NCBI GenBank assembly: GCA_905233145.1
Contig: CAJODI010000011.1
Location: 1-33,999 of the forward strand
Length of the DNA: 33,999 bases
Reading direction: 5' to 3'
DNA from: an uncultured Ruminococcus sp.
Lineage (GTDB): Bacteria > Bacillota > Clostridia > Oscillospirales > Acutalibacteraceae
Below the pieces are notes generated by a model, which worked only from the letters and a program-made list of their open reading frames with translations, did no database searches and was not told where the DNA came from. A program made the position numbers and the translations under genes. Position 1 is the first letter of the stretch. Every line of letters begins with the position of its first letter. Positions 1-7,468 of the stretch are shown piece after piece.

Positions 1-98
1 TCAGTGTGCATACTGACGTATGGATACTGATTTTTGGGCAGTCTGACGGAATAATATGCAAGCAAGGCGTGCGCCATGAATTGTGCGGTGTTGCCTTA
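1..98. repeat. MITE-like dispersed repeat, copy A (right part, cut by window edge)
   Basis: The right end reads AATTGTGCGGTGTTGCCT, nearly the same as the right end of the complete copy at 21511-21636, and bases 1-31 match the interior of that copy base for base. Bases 32-70 hold an extra stretch missing from that copy but resembling, in reverse orientation, the remnant at 16130-16215. The left end lies outside the window. An apparent minus-strand reading frame over this repeat is not a gene. Confidence 0.65.
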
Positions 99-396
99 GT
101 ATTAGGCTGTAAATCGCTCGATATTTACTGACCTTTCCAATTATTTCACTTTCATTATACAATAAAAAAAAAGAAATCTCAATAATTGTGAAAAGAAAGT
201 TTGTAAAATTTCGATGTATTTTCATGCTAAAAAAGAATTAAAGTTAGTGATATTGACATTTGGCATAAACAAACGCCGTCGAAGCTTTAAACACAGTTTT
301 CACCTGAAAAGTCAAATTGCACAAAACAAGCAGCAAAATTTTACAAGTAATTGACAATTAAATGCGAAAAATCATAAATTTAGGCGTGCAAAATTG
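99..396. other. AT-rich intergenic stretch, no gene seen
   Basis: Low-GC sequence between repeat copy A and the promoter at 397. A TTGACA at 252-257 has no -10 box at a usable distance. I see no coding frame with a ribosome binding site. Confidence 0.5.
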
Positions 397-424
397 TTGA
401 CTTTTTTGAAAACTTGATTATAAT
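397..424 (+). promoter_or_regulatory. sigma-A promoter of the 88-aa protein gene
   Basis: TTGACT at 397-402, 16-bp spacer, TATAAT at 419-424. The predicted start near 430 leaves a leader of about 160 nt before the coding region at 594. Confidence 0.7.
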
Positions 425-431
425 AATAGGT

Positions 432-469
432 GTCAAGTAAACAGTCCGCTTGACTATCGACCTGTTTAC
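432..469 (+). promoter_or_regulatory. possible H-type pseudoknot at the 5' end of the leader RNA
   Basis: GTCAAG (432-437) can pair with CTTGAC (449-454), while GTAAACAG (437-444) in its loop can pair with CTGTTTAC (462-469). The crossing order of the two helices is that of an H-type pseudoknot; otherwise they are mutually exclusive hairpins. It starts within a few bases of the predicted transcript 5' end. No known riboswitch class is recognised. Confidence 0.45.
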
Positions 470-593
470 GATTCAGACTTACTCGAGTAAATATTTAAAC
501 ACTATGTCGATAATAAAATCATGATTTGCCAAATGGTAAATGGCGCACGAAACAAAACTTTATATTTTTAAAGAATTGAAGGAGGAATCTTTT
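470..593 (+). promoter_or_regulatory. rest of the leader: palindrome, small hairpin and SD
   Basis: Holds a perfect 12-bp palindrome TTACTCGAGTAA (479-490), a small hairpin ATTTGCC/GGTAAAT with loop AAAT (524-541), and a strong SD GAAGGAGGA ending near 586, which selects the ATG at 594 over the ATG at 540. Confidence 0.45.
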
Positions 594-860
594 ATGACAC
601 CAATTCTTAGCTTACACAACATTGATGTAACTGAGTTCCTCGCCGTGCTTGATACCTGCGAGGGCAACGTATTTCTTGTTACTAACGAAGGCGACAAACT
701 CAACCTCAAAAGCAAGCTCAGCCAGCTGGTTGGCCTTACAAAGCTTATTGAGGGCGGAAAAATTCTTGAAGCAAGCATTTTCTGCGAAAACAAGTCTGAC
801 GAAAGCAAAATGTTCAGATTTAACTTCTTTGGTAACGCAAAGGACGCAAAGGCAGGCTAA
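594..860 (+). CDS. small conserved hypothetical protein (88 aa)
   Basis: I do not recognise a named family. The 88-aa product is soluble, without signal peptide or membrane segment. It starts MTPILSLHN and carries the run GDKLNLKSKLSQL in its middle. The start at 594 is chosen because a strong GGAGG lies 8 nt upstream; a frame-extending ATG at 540 has no SD. The gene has its own consensus promoter, a long structured leader and a bidirectional terminator at 1005-1033, so it is a single-gene unit and looks well expressed. The isolated transcription and leader suggest regulation at the RNA level, but function is unknown. Confidence 0.75.
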   Translation: MTPILSLHNIDVTEFLAVLDTCEGNVFLVTNEGDKLNLKSKLSQLVGLTKLIEGGKILEASIFCENKSDESKMFRFNFFGNAKDAKAG

Positions 861-917
861 GTCTGCCGCGGGGTATATTTGAAAAACTTGATGTATTTTA
901 AATTTATCATGATATCT

Positions 918-965
918 TAAGGCAACACCGCGCAATTCGCGGAGCACGCCTTGCTGAATTTTACA
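918..965. repeat. MITE-like dispersed repeat, copy B (left arm only)
   Basis: TTAAGGCAACACCGCGCAAT followed by a GCACGCCTTGCTGAAT stretch. The reverse complement matches the right arm of copy A, including its GCAAGGCGTGC portion. The partner end is missing. Confidence 0.6.
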
Positions 966-1004
966 ACTACGTTTTTCACGTTAATTTCAAAACTTCTAAA
1001 TCCA

Positions 1005-1033
1005 AAAAGAGCCGCTGACAAGCGGCTCTTTTT
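1005..1033. terminator. bidirectional intrinsic terminator
   Basis: Perfect 12-bp stem, AAAAGAGCCGCT (1005-1016) and AGCGGCTCTTTT (1021-1032), loop GACA, with A and T tracts on either side. It sits between the convergent 88-aa gene and the NCS2 permease gene and can serve both. Confidence 0.9.
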
Positions 1034-1066
1034 GGGTTTAATAGATGCATAAATATCATGCGATCA

Positions 1067-2446
1067 CTAGATAATTCCCATGCTCTGCAAACCTGTGAGC
1101 ATATACATAATTATAAACAGGGCTACGATAACATACATAATCGGAGATACTTCTCTGAATTTTGCTTTTGCTATCTTTACTATCACGTATGAAATAAAGC
1201 CAAAGGAAAGTCCGTCGGTTATCGACCAGAAGAACGGCATTCCGACAATTGTGAAAAAGCACGGGAACGCTGTTTCCAAGTCGGACCATTCAATATCCTT
1301 TAGCGAGGAACACATCATTATTCCCACTATAATCAGCACAGACGAGGTTGCCGCAAGGGGAACAAGCCCGGCTACAGGCAAAATAAACAGCGAGAGCGCA
1401 AAGCAGGTGCCGGTTACGGCTGAGGTGAGTCCGGTTCTTCCGCCCGCGGCGATTCCGGAGGTTGATTCAACAAAGGTTGTAACAGTTGAGGTGCCGAAAA
1501 TCGCGCCAATTGATGTTGCCATGGCGTCAGCGAGCATTGCCTTTTCAATTCTAGGCAAATTTCCGTTTTCGTCAAGCAAGCCTGCCTTGTCCGCCGCGCC
1601 GATGAGCGTTCCGATTGTGTCGAACATGTCTACCAGCACAAGGGTTATTATTACCGCGAGAAGTGAAGCGATAGGAGCAGAAAACAGCTCGCCAAAGCCT
1701 GTGAAGCATTTGCCGAACATCGAAAAATCAATTTGCGGCACCCAGTTTGAAGGAACTGTGATTCCCACATCAACGCCAAAGCAAAACTGACAGATATTTC
1801 CGACTATGGCTGTAATCAGCATTCCGATAAATAACCCTGCTCTGACCTTTTGGATAACAAGCACAGTTGTTATGATCAGCCCGAAAAGCGCGAGCAAAAC
1901 CACCGGCTCGGAAAAGGTTGCAAGATCAACATGGGTCGGCGCGCCCTGGTTCTCTCCGATTATAATACCTGCGTTTGAAAAGCCTATCATTGCGATAAAC
2001 AGACCGATTCCGGCTGTGATTGCCTTTTTTAGGCTGATCGGAATTGAATTGACGATCGCGGTTCTAATGCCGGTTACCGTCAGAAAAATAAAAAACAAAC
2101 CGCCCAAAAAAACAACAGACAGCGCCGCGGAAGGCGAAAGATTAAAGCCCAGACAAAGCGTGTAGGCAAACACGGCGTTGAGCCCAAGCCCCGGAGCCAA
2201 AGCAAGAGGATAATTTGACAGCCAACCCATCAGCCAGGTTCCGATAGCCGCGGCAATACATGTTGCGGTGATAACAGCGGTATCTTCCATTGTGCCGGGA
2301 ATATCAGCCAAATTTGGATTGCTCTTACCGATTACCGACGGATTAAGAAAGATGATGTAAGCCATAGTCAGGAATGTAGTAAGTCCGGCTATGATCTCGG
2401 TTTTTACATTGGTTCCGTTTTCCTTGAGTTTGAATAGTTTTTCCAT
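1067..2446 (-). CDS. NCS2 family purine permease (AzgA/PbuG type)
   Basis: Integral membrane protein of 459 aa, typical for the AzgA branch of the NCS2 (nucleobase-cation symporter 2) family, which imports hypoxanthine, guanine or adenine with protons. The N-terminus (KTEIIAGLTTFLTMAYIIFLN) is the family hallmark; about 12 hydrophobic segments follow, with the conserved DMFDTIGTLIGAADKAG region and a second signature near TSTVTTFVESTSGIAAGGRTGL. Start ATG at 2446 is preceded by an AAGGGGA ribosome binding site. It is monocistronic, convergent with the 88-aa gene. Which purine it prefers cannot be told. I looked for a purine riboswitch upstream and did not find its conserved loops. Confidence 0.9.
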   Translation of the reverse strand: MEKLFKLKENGTNVKTEIIAGLTTFLTMAYIIFLNPSVIGKSNPNLADIPGTMEDTAVITATCIAAAIGTWLMGWLSNYPLALAPGLGLNAVFAYTLCLGFNLSPSAALSVVFLGGLFFIFLTVTGIRTAIVNSIPISLKKAITAGIGLFIAMIGFSNAGIIIGENQGAPTHVDLATFSEPVVLLALFGLIITTVLVIQKVRAGLFIGMLITAIVGNICQFCFGVDVGITVPSNWVPQIDFSMFGKCFTGFGELFSAPIASLLAVIITLVLVDMFDTIGTLIGAADKAGLLDENGNLPRIEKAMLADAMATSIGAIFGTSTVTTFVESTSGIAAGGRTGLTSAVTGTCFALSLFILPVAGLVPLAATSSVLIIVGIMMCSSLKDIEWSDLETAFPCFFTIVGMPFFWSITDGLSFGFISYVIVKIAKAKFREVSPIMYVIVALFIIMYMLTGLQSMGII

Positions 2447-2472
2447 AACATTTCCCCTTTTTTGAATTTGAA

Positions 2473-2514
2473 AGACAAAACGTCCAACTTACGGAACGTT
2501 TCCGCAATTTGTCT
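2473..2514 (-). promoter_or_regulatory. nested hairpin in the permease leader
   Basis: AGACAAA (2473-2479) pairs with TTTGTCT (2508-2514), enclosing a CGGAA/TTCCG hairpin around 2492-2504. It lies about 30 nt before the permease start on the minus strand. It does not fit the purine riboswitch consensus; its role is unassigned. Confidence 0.3.
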
Positions 2515-2543
2515 GTTTGATAAACAAGCCCTAAGCAAGCCTG

Positions 2544-2657
2544 AGGCAGCACCGCGCAATCAACGCGCGCCTGTCCGGATTTTATTTCGTCAGCTTGTTC
2601 CAAAACCAACGGAATAACTTTCCGCAAAATCCGTACCTGGATTATGCGGCATTGGCT
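2544..2657. repeat. MITE-like dispersed repeat, copy C (complete, degenerate)
   Basis: Left end AGGCAGCACCGCGCAAT (2544-2560), right end ATTATGCGGCATTGGCT (2641-2657), forming imperfect terminal inverted repeats of about 17 bp. The interior (TTATTTCGTCAGCTTG, GGAATAACTTTCCG) resembles 16130-16215. It lies in the upstream region of the permease. Confidence 0.6.
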
Positions 2658-2733
2658 AAGAATAATTATAAGTAATTTCAACAAATTTTTCAAGTGCTTT
2701 TTGTGATATGTATAAAGAACGTTGAGGCAAAGT

Positions 2734-2770
2734 AAAGGCAACACCTCATAATTCCGCTGTGAGATTTACT
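2734..2770. repeat. MITE-like dispersed repeat, copy D (left end only)
   Basis: AAAGGCAACACCTCATAATT is the left-end motif of the family; no right end follows. Confidence 0.45.
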
Positions 2771-2818
2771 TTGGGAATTTTACTATTATTAAAAATAAGA
2801 AAGTATTGCACAATCGTA

Positions 2819-2847
2819 TTGACAATTGCTTTTTTTTACTTTAAAAT
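2819..2847 (+). promoter_or_regulatory. sigma-A promoter of the first dockerin gene
   Basis: TTGACA at 2819-2824, 17-bp spacer, TAAAAT at 2842-2847. The second dockerin gene has exactly the same -35, spacing and -10. Confidence 0.8.
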
Positions 2848-2898
2848 AAAAGTACCTAAATATATTTTATTTATTTAATTTTAAGGAGGAAATTAAAC

Positions 2899-3933
2899 AT
2901 GAAAGCAAAGTTTTCAAAGCTTGTTGCCGGTTGTCTCAGTCTGACAATGGCATTCGGCGCCTTTTCAATTGCGCCGTTTTCGGCAAGCGCAGCAGAAGTT
3001 TCGCCAACAATAATCGGTGATGTTGACGGCGACGGTTATGTTACCATCCACGACGCTACACTCTTACAGTACTATCTTGCAGAGCTTGCGGATATCAACG
3101 ACGCTCAAAAGTTTGTGGCTGACGTTGATGACGACGGCTATGTAACTATCCACGACGCAACAATGATTCAGTATTATCTCGCGGAGCTTGTAGACGGTTT
3201 TAAAAAGCAGCCCGTTCCCCAAACCGAATACACATATGTTGTTGCAGGCACACAGAATCTAACAGCCTACAACTGGGTTGCCTCTGCCAAGACCGGAAAT
3301 GTTATGAGCAAAAACAATGACGGAACATATTCTCTTACATTCACAGACGTGATGGCGTCCGATGACGAAATGCAGTTCAAGATTGCCGCTATCCCGGTTG
3401 AGGGCGGCGACATTGTCTGGTACGGCGCTGACGGAAAATCAGCCAACTATGCTTTCCGCCACACTATGGACGGTGACATCACAATTAGCTTTGATCCTAA
3501 AACAAAGCAGCTTAGCGCGTCGGGCAACGGCGTAGAGCTTATTACAAGTCTTAAAATCAATTCAATCACAGCTGTAGGCGCAGGCTTGTCGCCGTGGCTC
3601 AACGGTATTTCATGGGATCCAAGCGCAGCAGCCAATCACATGACAGAGGTTGAATCCGGTGTTTACCGTATTGAGTTCAATGATATCAAAGAAGAAATGA
3701 ACTATGAACTCAAGTTTGCCGCAAATGATTCATGGGACAACAACTGGGGCATTCCTGCTGGTGTATCATACACTCCCGGCGAATGGGCTGACGCTGTATT
3801 CAATGCGGACAACATCAGATTTGAAGTTGAAGATGATTTGGTTAAAGCTGTCGTAACTCTTGACCTCAGAAACTTTGACTATAATACAAAGCAGGGTGCA
3901 AGGTTCTGCGTTGATCTTATTCCTGCAAACTGA
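2899..3933 (+). CDS. secreted dockerin protein with one starch-binding-like unit
   Basis: 344-aa exported protein. Residues 1-32 form a Sec signal peptide (MKAKFSKLV, hydrophobic core, ASA-A cleavage site). Residues 38-100 are a type I dockerin: two calcium-binding repeats, DVDGDGYVTIHDAT (41-54) and DVDDDGYVTIHDAT (75-88), each followed by a QYYLAEL helix, which should dock to a cohesin. Residues ~110-344 form one unit of two beta-rich modules (YVVAGTQNLTAYNW, then NYELKFAANDSWDNNWG). The second module resembles the starch-binding domains of pullulanases; a polysaccharide-binding role in an amylosome-like complex is inference, and no catalytic domain is seen. SD AAGGAGGA at 2883-2890 fixes the start. 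It closely matches the N-terminus plus last unit of the next gene. Confidence 0.85.
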   Translation: MKAKFSKLVAGCLSLTMAFGAFSIAPFSASAAEVSPTIIGDVDGDGYVTIHDATLLQYYLAELADINDAQKFVADVDDDGYVTIHDATMIQYYLAELVDGFKKQPVPQTEYTYVVAGTQNLTAYNWVASAKTGNVMSKNNDGTYSLTFTDVMASDDEMQFKIAAIPVEGGDIVWYGADGKSANYAFRHTMDGDITISFDPKTKQLSASGNGVELITSLKINSITAVGAGLSPWLNGISWDPSAAANHMTEVESGVYRIEFNDIKEEMNYELKFAANDSWDNNWGIPAGVSYTPGEWADAVFNADNIRFEVEDDLVKAVVTLDLRNFDYNTKQGARFCVDLIPAN

Positions 3934-3962
3934 TAATTAGGTAAATAATAATTATAATCAGG

Positions 3963-3996
3963 GGCTGCCGCTAATTGCGGCAGCCTCGCTTTTTCT
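3963..3996 (+). terminator. intrinsic terminator
   Basis: GGCTGCCGC (3963-3971), loop TAATT, GCGGCAGCC (3977-3985), then a T-rich run. It closes the first dockerin gene. Confidence 0.88.
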
Positions 3997-4091
3997 TGAA
4001 TAATATATTTTTTATCGTGAATATTTGTTTTGCCGTATTATCATTTAATGCAGTCATTCGTTAGGCTGTGGTGAAATTATGTATGTTCATA

Positions 4092-4120
4092 TTGACATTT
4101 ATGTCTTTATAACTTAAAAT
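4092..4120 (+). promoter_or_regulatory. sigma-A promoter of the second dockerin gene
   Basis: TTGACA at 4092-4097, 17-bp spacer, TAAAAT at 4115-4120. Start of transcription is predicted near 4127, just before repeat copy E. Confidence 0.8.
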
Positions 4121-4133
4121 GAGAAGTACTTTA

Positions 4134-4171
4134 GAGCAGCACGGCTAACTTTATTTTGCGGTGTTGCCTTA
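4134..4171. repeat. MITE-like dispersed repeat, copy E (short form in the 5' UTR)
   Basis: GAGCAGCACGGC at the left and TTGCGGTGTTGCCTTA at the right: both ends of the repeat family with most of the interior missing. It lies in the untranslated leader of the 1056-aa dockerin gene. Confidence 0.5.
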
Positions 4172-4197
4172 GTGAATAATTTTTGGGAGGAAAAAAC

Positions 4198-7100
4198 ATG
4201 AAAGCAAAGTTCTCAAAGCTTGTCGCTGTTTGCCTTAGTTTTGCGATGATTTTCGGCACATTTTCAATAGTGCCGTTTTCGGTAAGCGCGGCAGAGGGGG
4301 ATGTTTCACCAACAGTGATCGGTGACGTTGACGGCGACGGTAACGTTACTATCCACGACGCTACACTCTTGCAGTACTATCTTGCCGAGCTTGCGGATAT
4401 CAACGACGCTCAAAAGCTTGTGGCTGACGTTGACGACGACGGTAACGTTACTATCCACGACGCCACAATGATTCAGTACTATCTTGCCGAGCTTATTGAC
4501 AGCTTCACAAAGCAGACCGAACCCGCTGACAATACGGTATATGTTGTTGCCGGTACAGCAAACCTTACAGGCTACAACTGGTCGGGCTCACCGGACACAG
4601 GCAATGTGCTTGTAAAGGACGGCGACGTGTACAGCTTTACATTCAAAAACGTTGATGTGATCAACGAAGAAATGCAGATCAAGATCGTTGCCAACAAGGA
4701 AGGCAGTGCTCCTGAGTGGTACGGCGACGAAAACGGACAGAACATTGGCATAAAGTTAAAAGAAGCGTGCGACATTACAGTCACGTTTGATCCGGCAACA
4801 AAGAAGGTCTCGGTTTCAGGCGAAAGCGTTGAGGTGATTACTGATATTGAAATCAATTCAATGCGCATTGTCGGCGCAGCTGACGAAAACAAGGGAACCT
4901 GGCTCAACGGCATTTCATGGAATACCGCAGCAGACGAAAACCTTATGACTGAGGTTTCGCCCAAGATTTACAAAATTTCATTCTATGACCTTCCCGAGGA
5001 AATGGGTTATGAGTTCAAGTTTGCGGCTAACGGCAACTGGAACGCTAACTGGGGTCGCGGAGACAACACAGAGGTAGTTCTCAATACTCCGTTTGACGCG
5101 ACCTTCAACGCCAAAAACTTTACCTTTGACCTTGAAGAGACTTCAAACGTAACGATCACCCTTGACCTTACCGGCTTTGATTTTTCTACAAAATCAGGCG
5201 CTAAGGTAACAATCAGCGTTGAACCTGCATTTCCGGTTATTCAGCCGGTATATGTTGTTGCCGGCACTGAAAACCTCACGGGCTTTAACTGGGCAGGCGC
5301 ACCGGATACAGGCAATGTGCTTGAAAAGGACGGAGACGTTTACAGCTATACATTTAAAAACGTTGGCGTGATCAACGAAGAAATGCAGATCAAGGTTGTT
5401 GAAAACATCGGCGCGGATCAGTCATGGTACGGCGATGAAAATGATCAGAATATTTGCTTTAAGACTGCAAAGGAAACAGATATTACAGTTACATTTGATC
5501 CGGCAACAAAGAAGATCACTGTTTCGGGCGACGGAGTTGAAATGATCACAGAGCTCGAGATCGACGCGATGCGTGTTGCGGGCAAGGCTGATGAAGCCAA
5601 GGGCAGCTGGCTCAACGGCATTTCGTGGAAGCCCGAGGCAGACGAAAACCTTTGTCAGGAGATTTCTCCGAACGTTTACAGCATCACCTTCAACAACCTC
5701 CCCGAGGAGATGGGCTATGAGTTCAAATTTGCCGCTAACGGCGACTGGAAAGCGAACTGGGGTGTTGACGAAGAAACAGATGTTGTATTAAATGCTCCTG
5801 TCAACGCTAAATACAACGGAAGTCAAAACGTTACATTTGACCTTGAAGAGGAATCTGACGTAACGCTTACACTTGACCTTACAGACTTTGATTATGCTAC
5901 CAAGAAGGGCGCGATAATTACAATCAGCGTTACGCCCTGCGAGCCGGTTGACAACACAGTGTATGTGGTTGCAGGCTCAGCAAATCTTACCGGCTACAAC
6001 TGGTCGGGCTCACCCGATACAGGCAATGTGCTTGAGAAGGACGGCGCTGTATACAGCTTTACATTCCCGGGCGTTGATGTGATCAACGAAGAAATGCAGA
6101 TCAAGATCGTTGTCAACAAGCAGGGCAGCGAACCGCAGTGGATCGGCGACGAAAACGGTCAAAACGTAGCGTTCAAGGTTACAAAAGAATCAGATGTTAA
6201 AATCTCATTCGATCCCGAAACAAATAAGATCACGGTTTCGGGCGACGGAGTTGAGATGATCACAGACCTTGTTATTAACAACATCATCATTGCGGGTGCC
6301 GCCGACGAAAGCAAGGGCAGCTGGCTCAATGGCGTTTCATGGGATCCTTCATCCATGAAAAATATTGTTCCGATGGCAGCTCCCAAGGTATACAGCATCA
6401 CCTTCAACAATCTCCCCGAGGAGATGGGCTATGAGTTCAAGCTTGCGGCCAACGGTTCATGGAACGCCAACTGGGGTATCGCAGATGATACAGCATTTGA
6501 ATTCGGCACTCCTTTTGACGCCAAATTCAACGGAGGCAATATTAAGTTTGACCTTGAAGAAAAATCAAATGTAACGATCGTTCTTGACCTTACAAACTTT
6601 GTGTACGCGACTAAGTCAGGCGCAAAAATCAATATCATCGTAGAGCCTGTCAAGGAATACACATATGTTGTCGCAGGCACAAAGAATCTCACGTCATACA
6701 ACTGGAGCTCTTCTGTAGAGACAGGCAATGTTATGACTGAGAACGAGGACGGAACTTATTCCCTTACATTCAAGGACGCAGCGGCTTCGGATGAAGAAAT
6801 GCAGCTCAAGATCGTAGGCGTACCTGTTGAGGGCGGCGACATAGTTTGGTACGGTGCTGACGGCACATCGGCAAACTTTGCTTTCTACAACAGAACAGAC
6901 GGCGATGTTACGGTAACCTTTGATCCCGAAACAAAGGAAATCAGCGTTACCGGTGATGGCGTAGAGCTTATCACTGAGCTTAAAATCAATACGATCACAG
7001 CTGCCGGTTCCGGCTCGCTGCCTTGGCTCAACGGTATTGAATGGAACCCCGGTGCTGCCGAGAACCACATGACCAAAATTGCGAACGACGTTTACCAGAT

Positions 7101-7368
7101 TCGCTTTGAAAATATCGAAAGCGAAATGAACTATTCAATCAAGTTTGCCGCCAACGATTCATGGGACAACAACTGGGGAATCCCTCAGGGCGTGATCTAC
7201 ACTCCCGGCGAATGGGCTGACGCGGTGTTCAATTCCGACGATATCAGGTTTGACGTTGAAGACGACCTTGCGATCGTTGTGGTAACTCTTGACCTCAGAG
7301 ACTTTGATTATACAACAAAGCAGGGTGCAAAATTCTGCATCGAAATCATTCCTATCACCGAGGAGTGA
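4198..7368 (+). CDS. large secreted dockerin protein with four starch-binding-like units
   Basis: 1056 aa. A signal peptide (residues 1-32, almost the same as the previous gene) and a type I dockerin (~42-102, two DVDxDGNVTIHDAT calcium loops) are followed by four tandem units of about 235 aa, beginning near residues 113, 351, 586 and 821. Each starts YVVAGTxNLTxYNW and carries later a WLNGISW and an EMGYEFKFAANGxWxxNWG segment. Units 1-3 resemble each other most; unit 4 is closest to the single unit of the upstream paralogue. No catalytic domain or transmembrane anchor is visible, so this is likely a multivalent carbohydrate-binding scaffold partner held by cohesin; starch as ligand is inferred from resemblance to pullulanase-type modules. 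The start at 4198 follows a GGGAGG site; an upstream TTG at 4183 would place the SD inside the reading frame. Confidence 0.85.
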   Translation: MKAKFSKLVAVCLSFAMIFGTFSIVPFSVSAAEGDVSPTVIGDVDGDGNVTIHDATLLQYYLAELADINDAQKLVADVDDDGNVTIHDATMIQYYLAELIDSFTKQTEPADNTVYVVAGTANLTGYNWSGSPDTGNVLVKDGDVYSFTFKNVDVINEEMQIKIVANKEGSAPEWYGDENGQNIGIKLKEACDITVTFDPATKKVSVSGESVEVITDIEINSMRIVGAADENKGTWLNGISWNTAADENLMTEVSPKIYKISFYDLPEEMGYEFKFAANGNWNANWGRGDNTEVVLNTPFDATFNAKNFTFDLEETSNVTITLDLTGFDFSTKSGAKVTISVEPAFPVIQPVYVVAGTENLTGFNWAGAPDTGNVLEKDGDVYSYTFKNVGVINEEMQIKVVENIGADQSWYGDENDQNICFKTAKETDITVTFDPATKKITVSGDGVEMITELEIDAMRVAGKADEAKGSWLNGISWKPEADENLCQEISPNVYSITFNNLPEEMGYEFKFAANGDWKANWGVDEETDVVLNAPVNAKYNGSQNVTFDLEEESDVTLTLDLTDFDYATKKGAIITISVTPCEPVDNTVYVVAGSANLTGYNWSGSPDTGNVLEKDGAVYSFTFPGVDVINEEMQIKIVVNKQGSEPQWIGDENGQNVAFKVTKESDVKISFDPETNKITVSGDGVEMITDLVINNIIIAGAADESKGSWLNGVSWDPSSMKNIVPMAAPKVYSITFNNLPEEMGYEFKLAANGSWNANWGIADDTAFEFGTPFDAKFNGGNIKFDLEEKSNVTIVLDLTNFVYATKSGAKINIIVEPVKEYTYVVAGTKNLTSYNWSSSVETGNVMTENEDGTYSLTFKDAAASDEEMQLKIVGVPVEGGDIVWYGADGTSANFAFYNRTDGDVTVTFDPETKEISVTGDGVELITELKINTITAAGSGSLPWLNGIEWNPGAAENHMTKIANDVYQIRFENIESEMNYSIKFAANDSWDNNWGIPQGVIYTPGEWADAVFNSDDIRFDVEDDLAIVVVTLDLRDFDYTTKQGAKFCIEIIPITEE

Positions 7369-7406
7369 TCTGGAATTTTAAAGCTTATCAGGGGCTGTCG
7401 CAAAAA

Positions 7407-7445
7407 CGCGCGATACACTCAGCAAGTCGCTGAAGGTATCGCGCG
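7407..7445. terminator. bidirectional intrinsic terminator
   Basis: CGCGCGATAC (7407-7416) and GTATCGCGCG (7436-7445), with a smaller TCAGC/GCTGA stem inside. The minus-strand reading has a run of T right after the stem (ychF end); the plus-strand side has TTTAATTTT. Confidence 0.85.
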
Positions 7446-7468
7446 GTTTAATTTTCAGATTGCTTAAA

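Noticed and set aside
1..225. 74-codon frame on the minus strand at the window edge
   Set aside because: It runs through repeat copy A and has no ribosome binding site or recognisable protein; treated as chance.
2447..2660. Purine riboswitch before the NCS2 permease
   Set aside because: The conserved loop and junction sequences of the purine aptamer are not present on the minus strand; only an unassigned hairpin remains.
6159..7076. Long antisense frames inside the large dockerin gene and other genes
   Set aside because: They are shadows of the real reading frames, without SDs or domains.
4534..7368. Direct DNA repeats as a CRISPR array or other tandem repeat
   Set aside because: They are ~700-bp repeats inside one reading frame and encode protein modules; no short spaced repeats exist.
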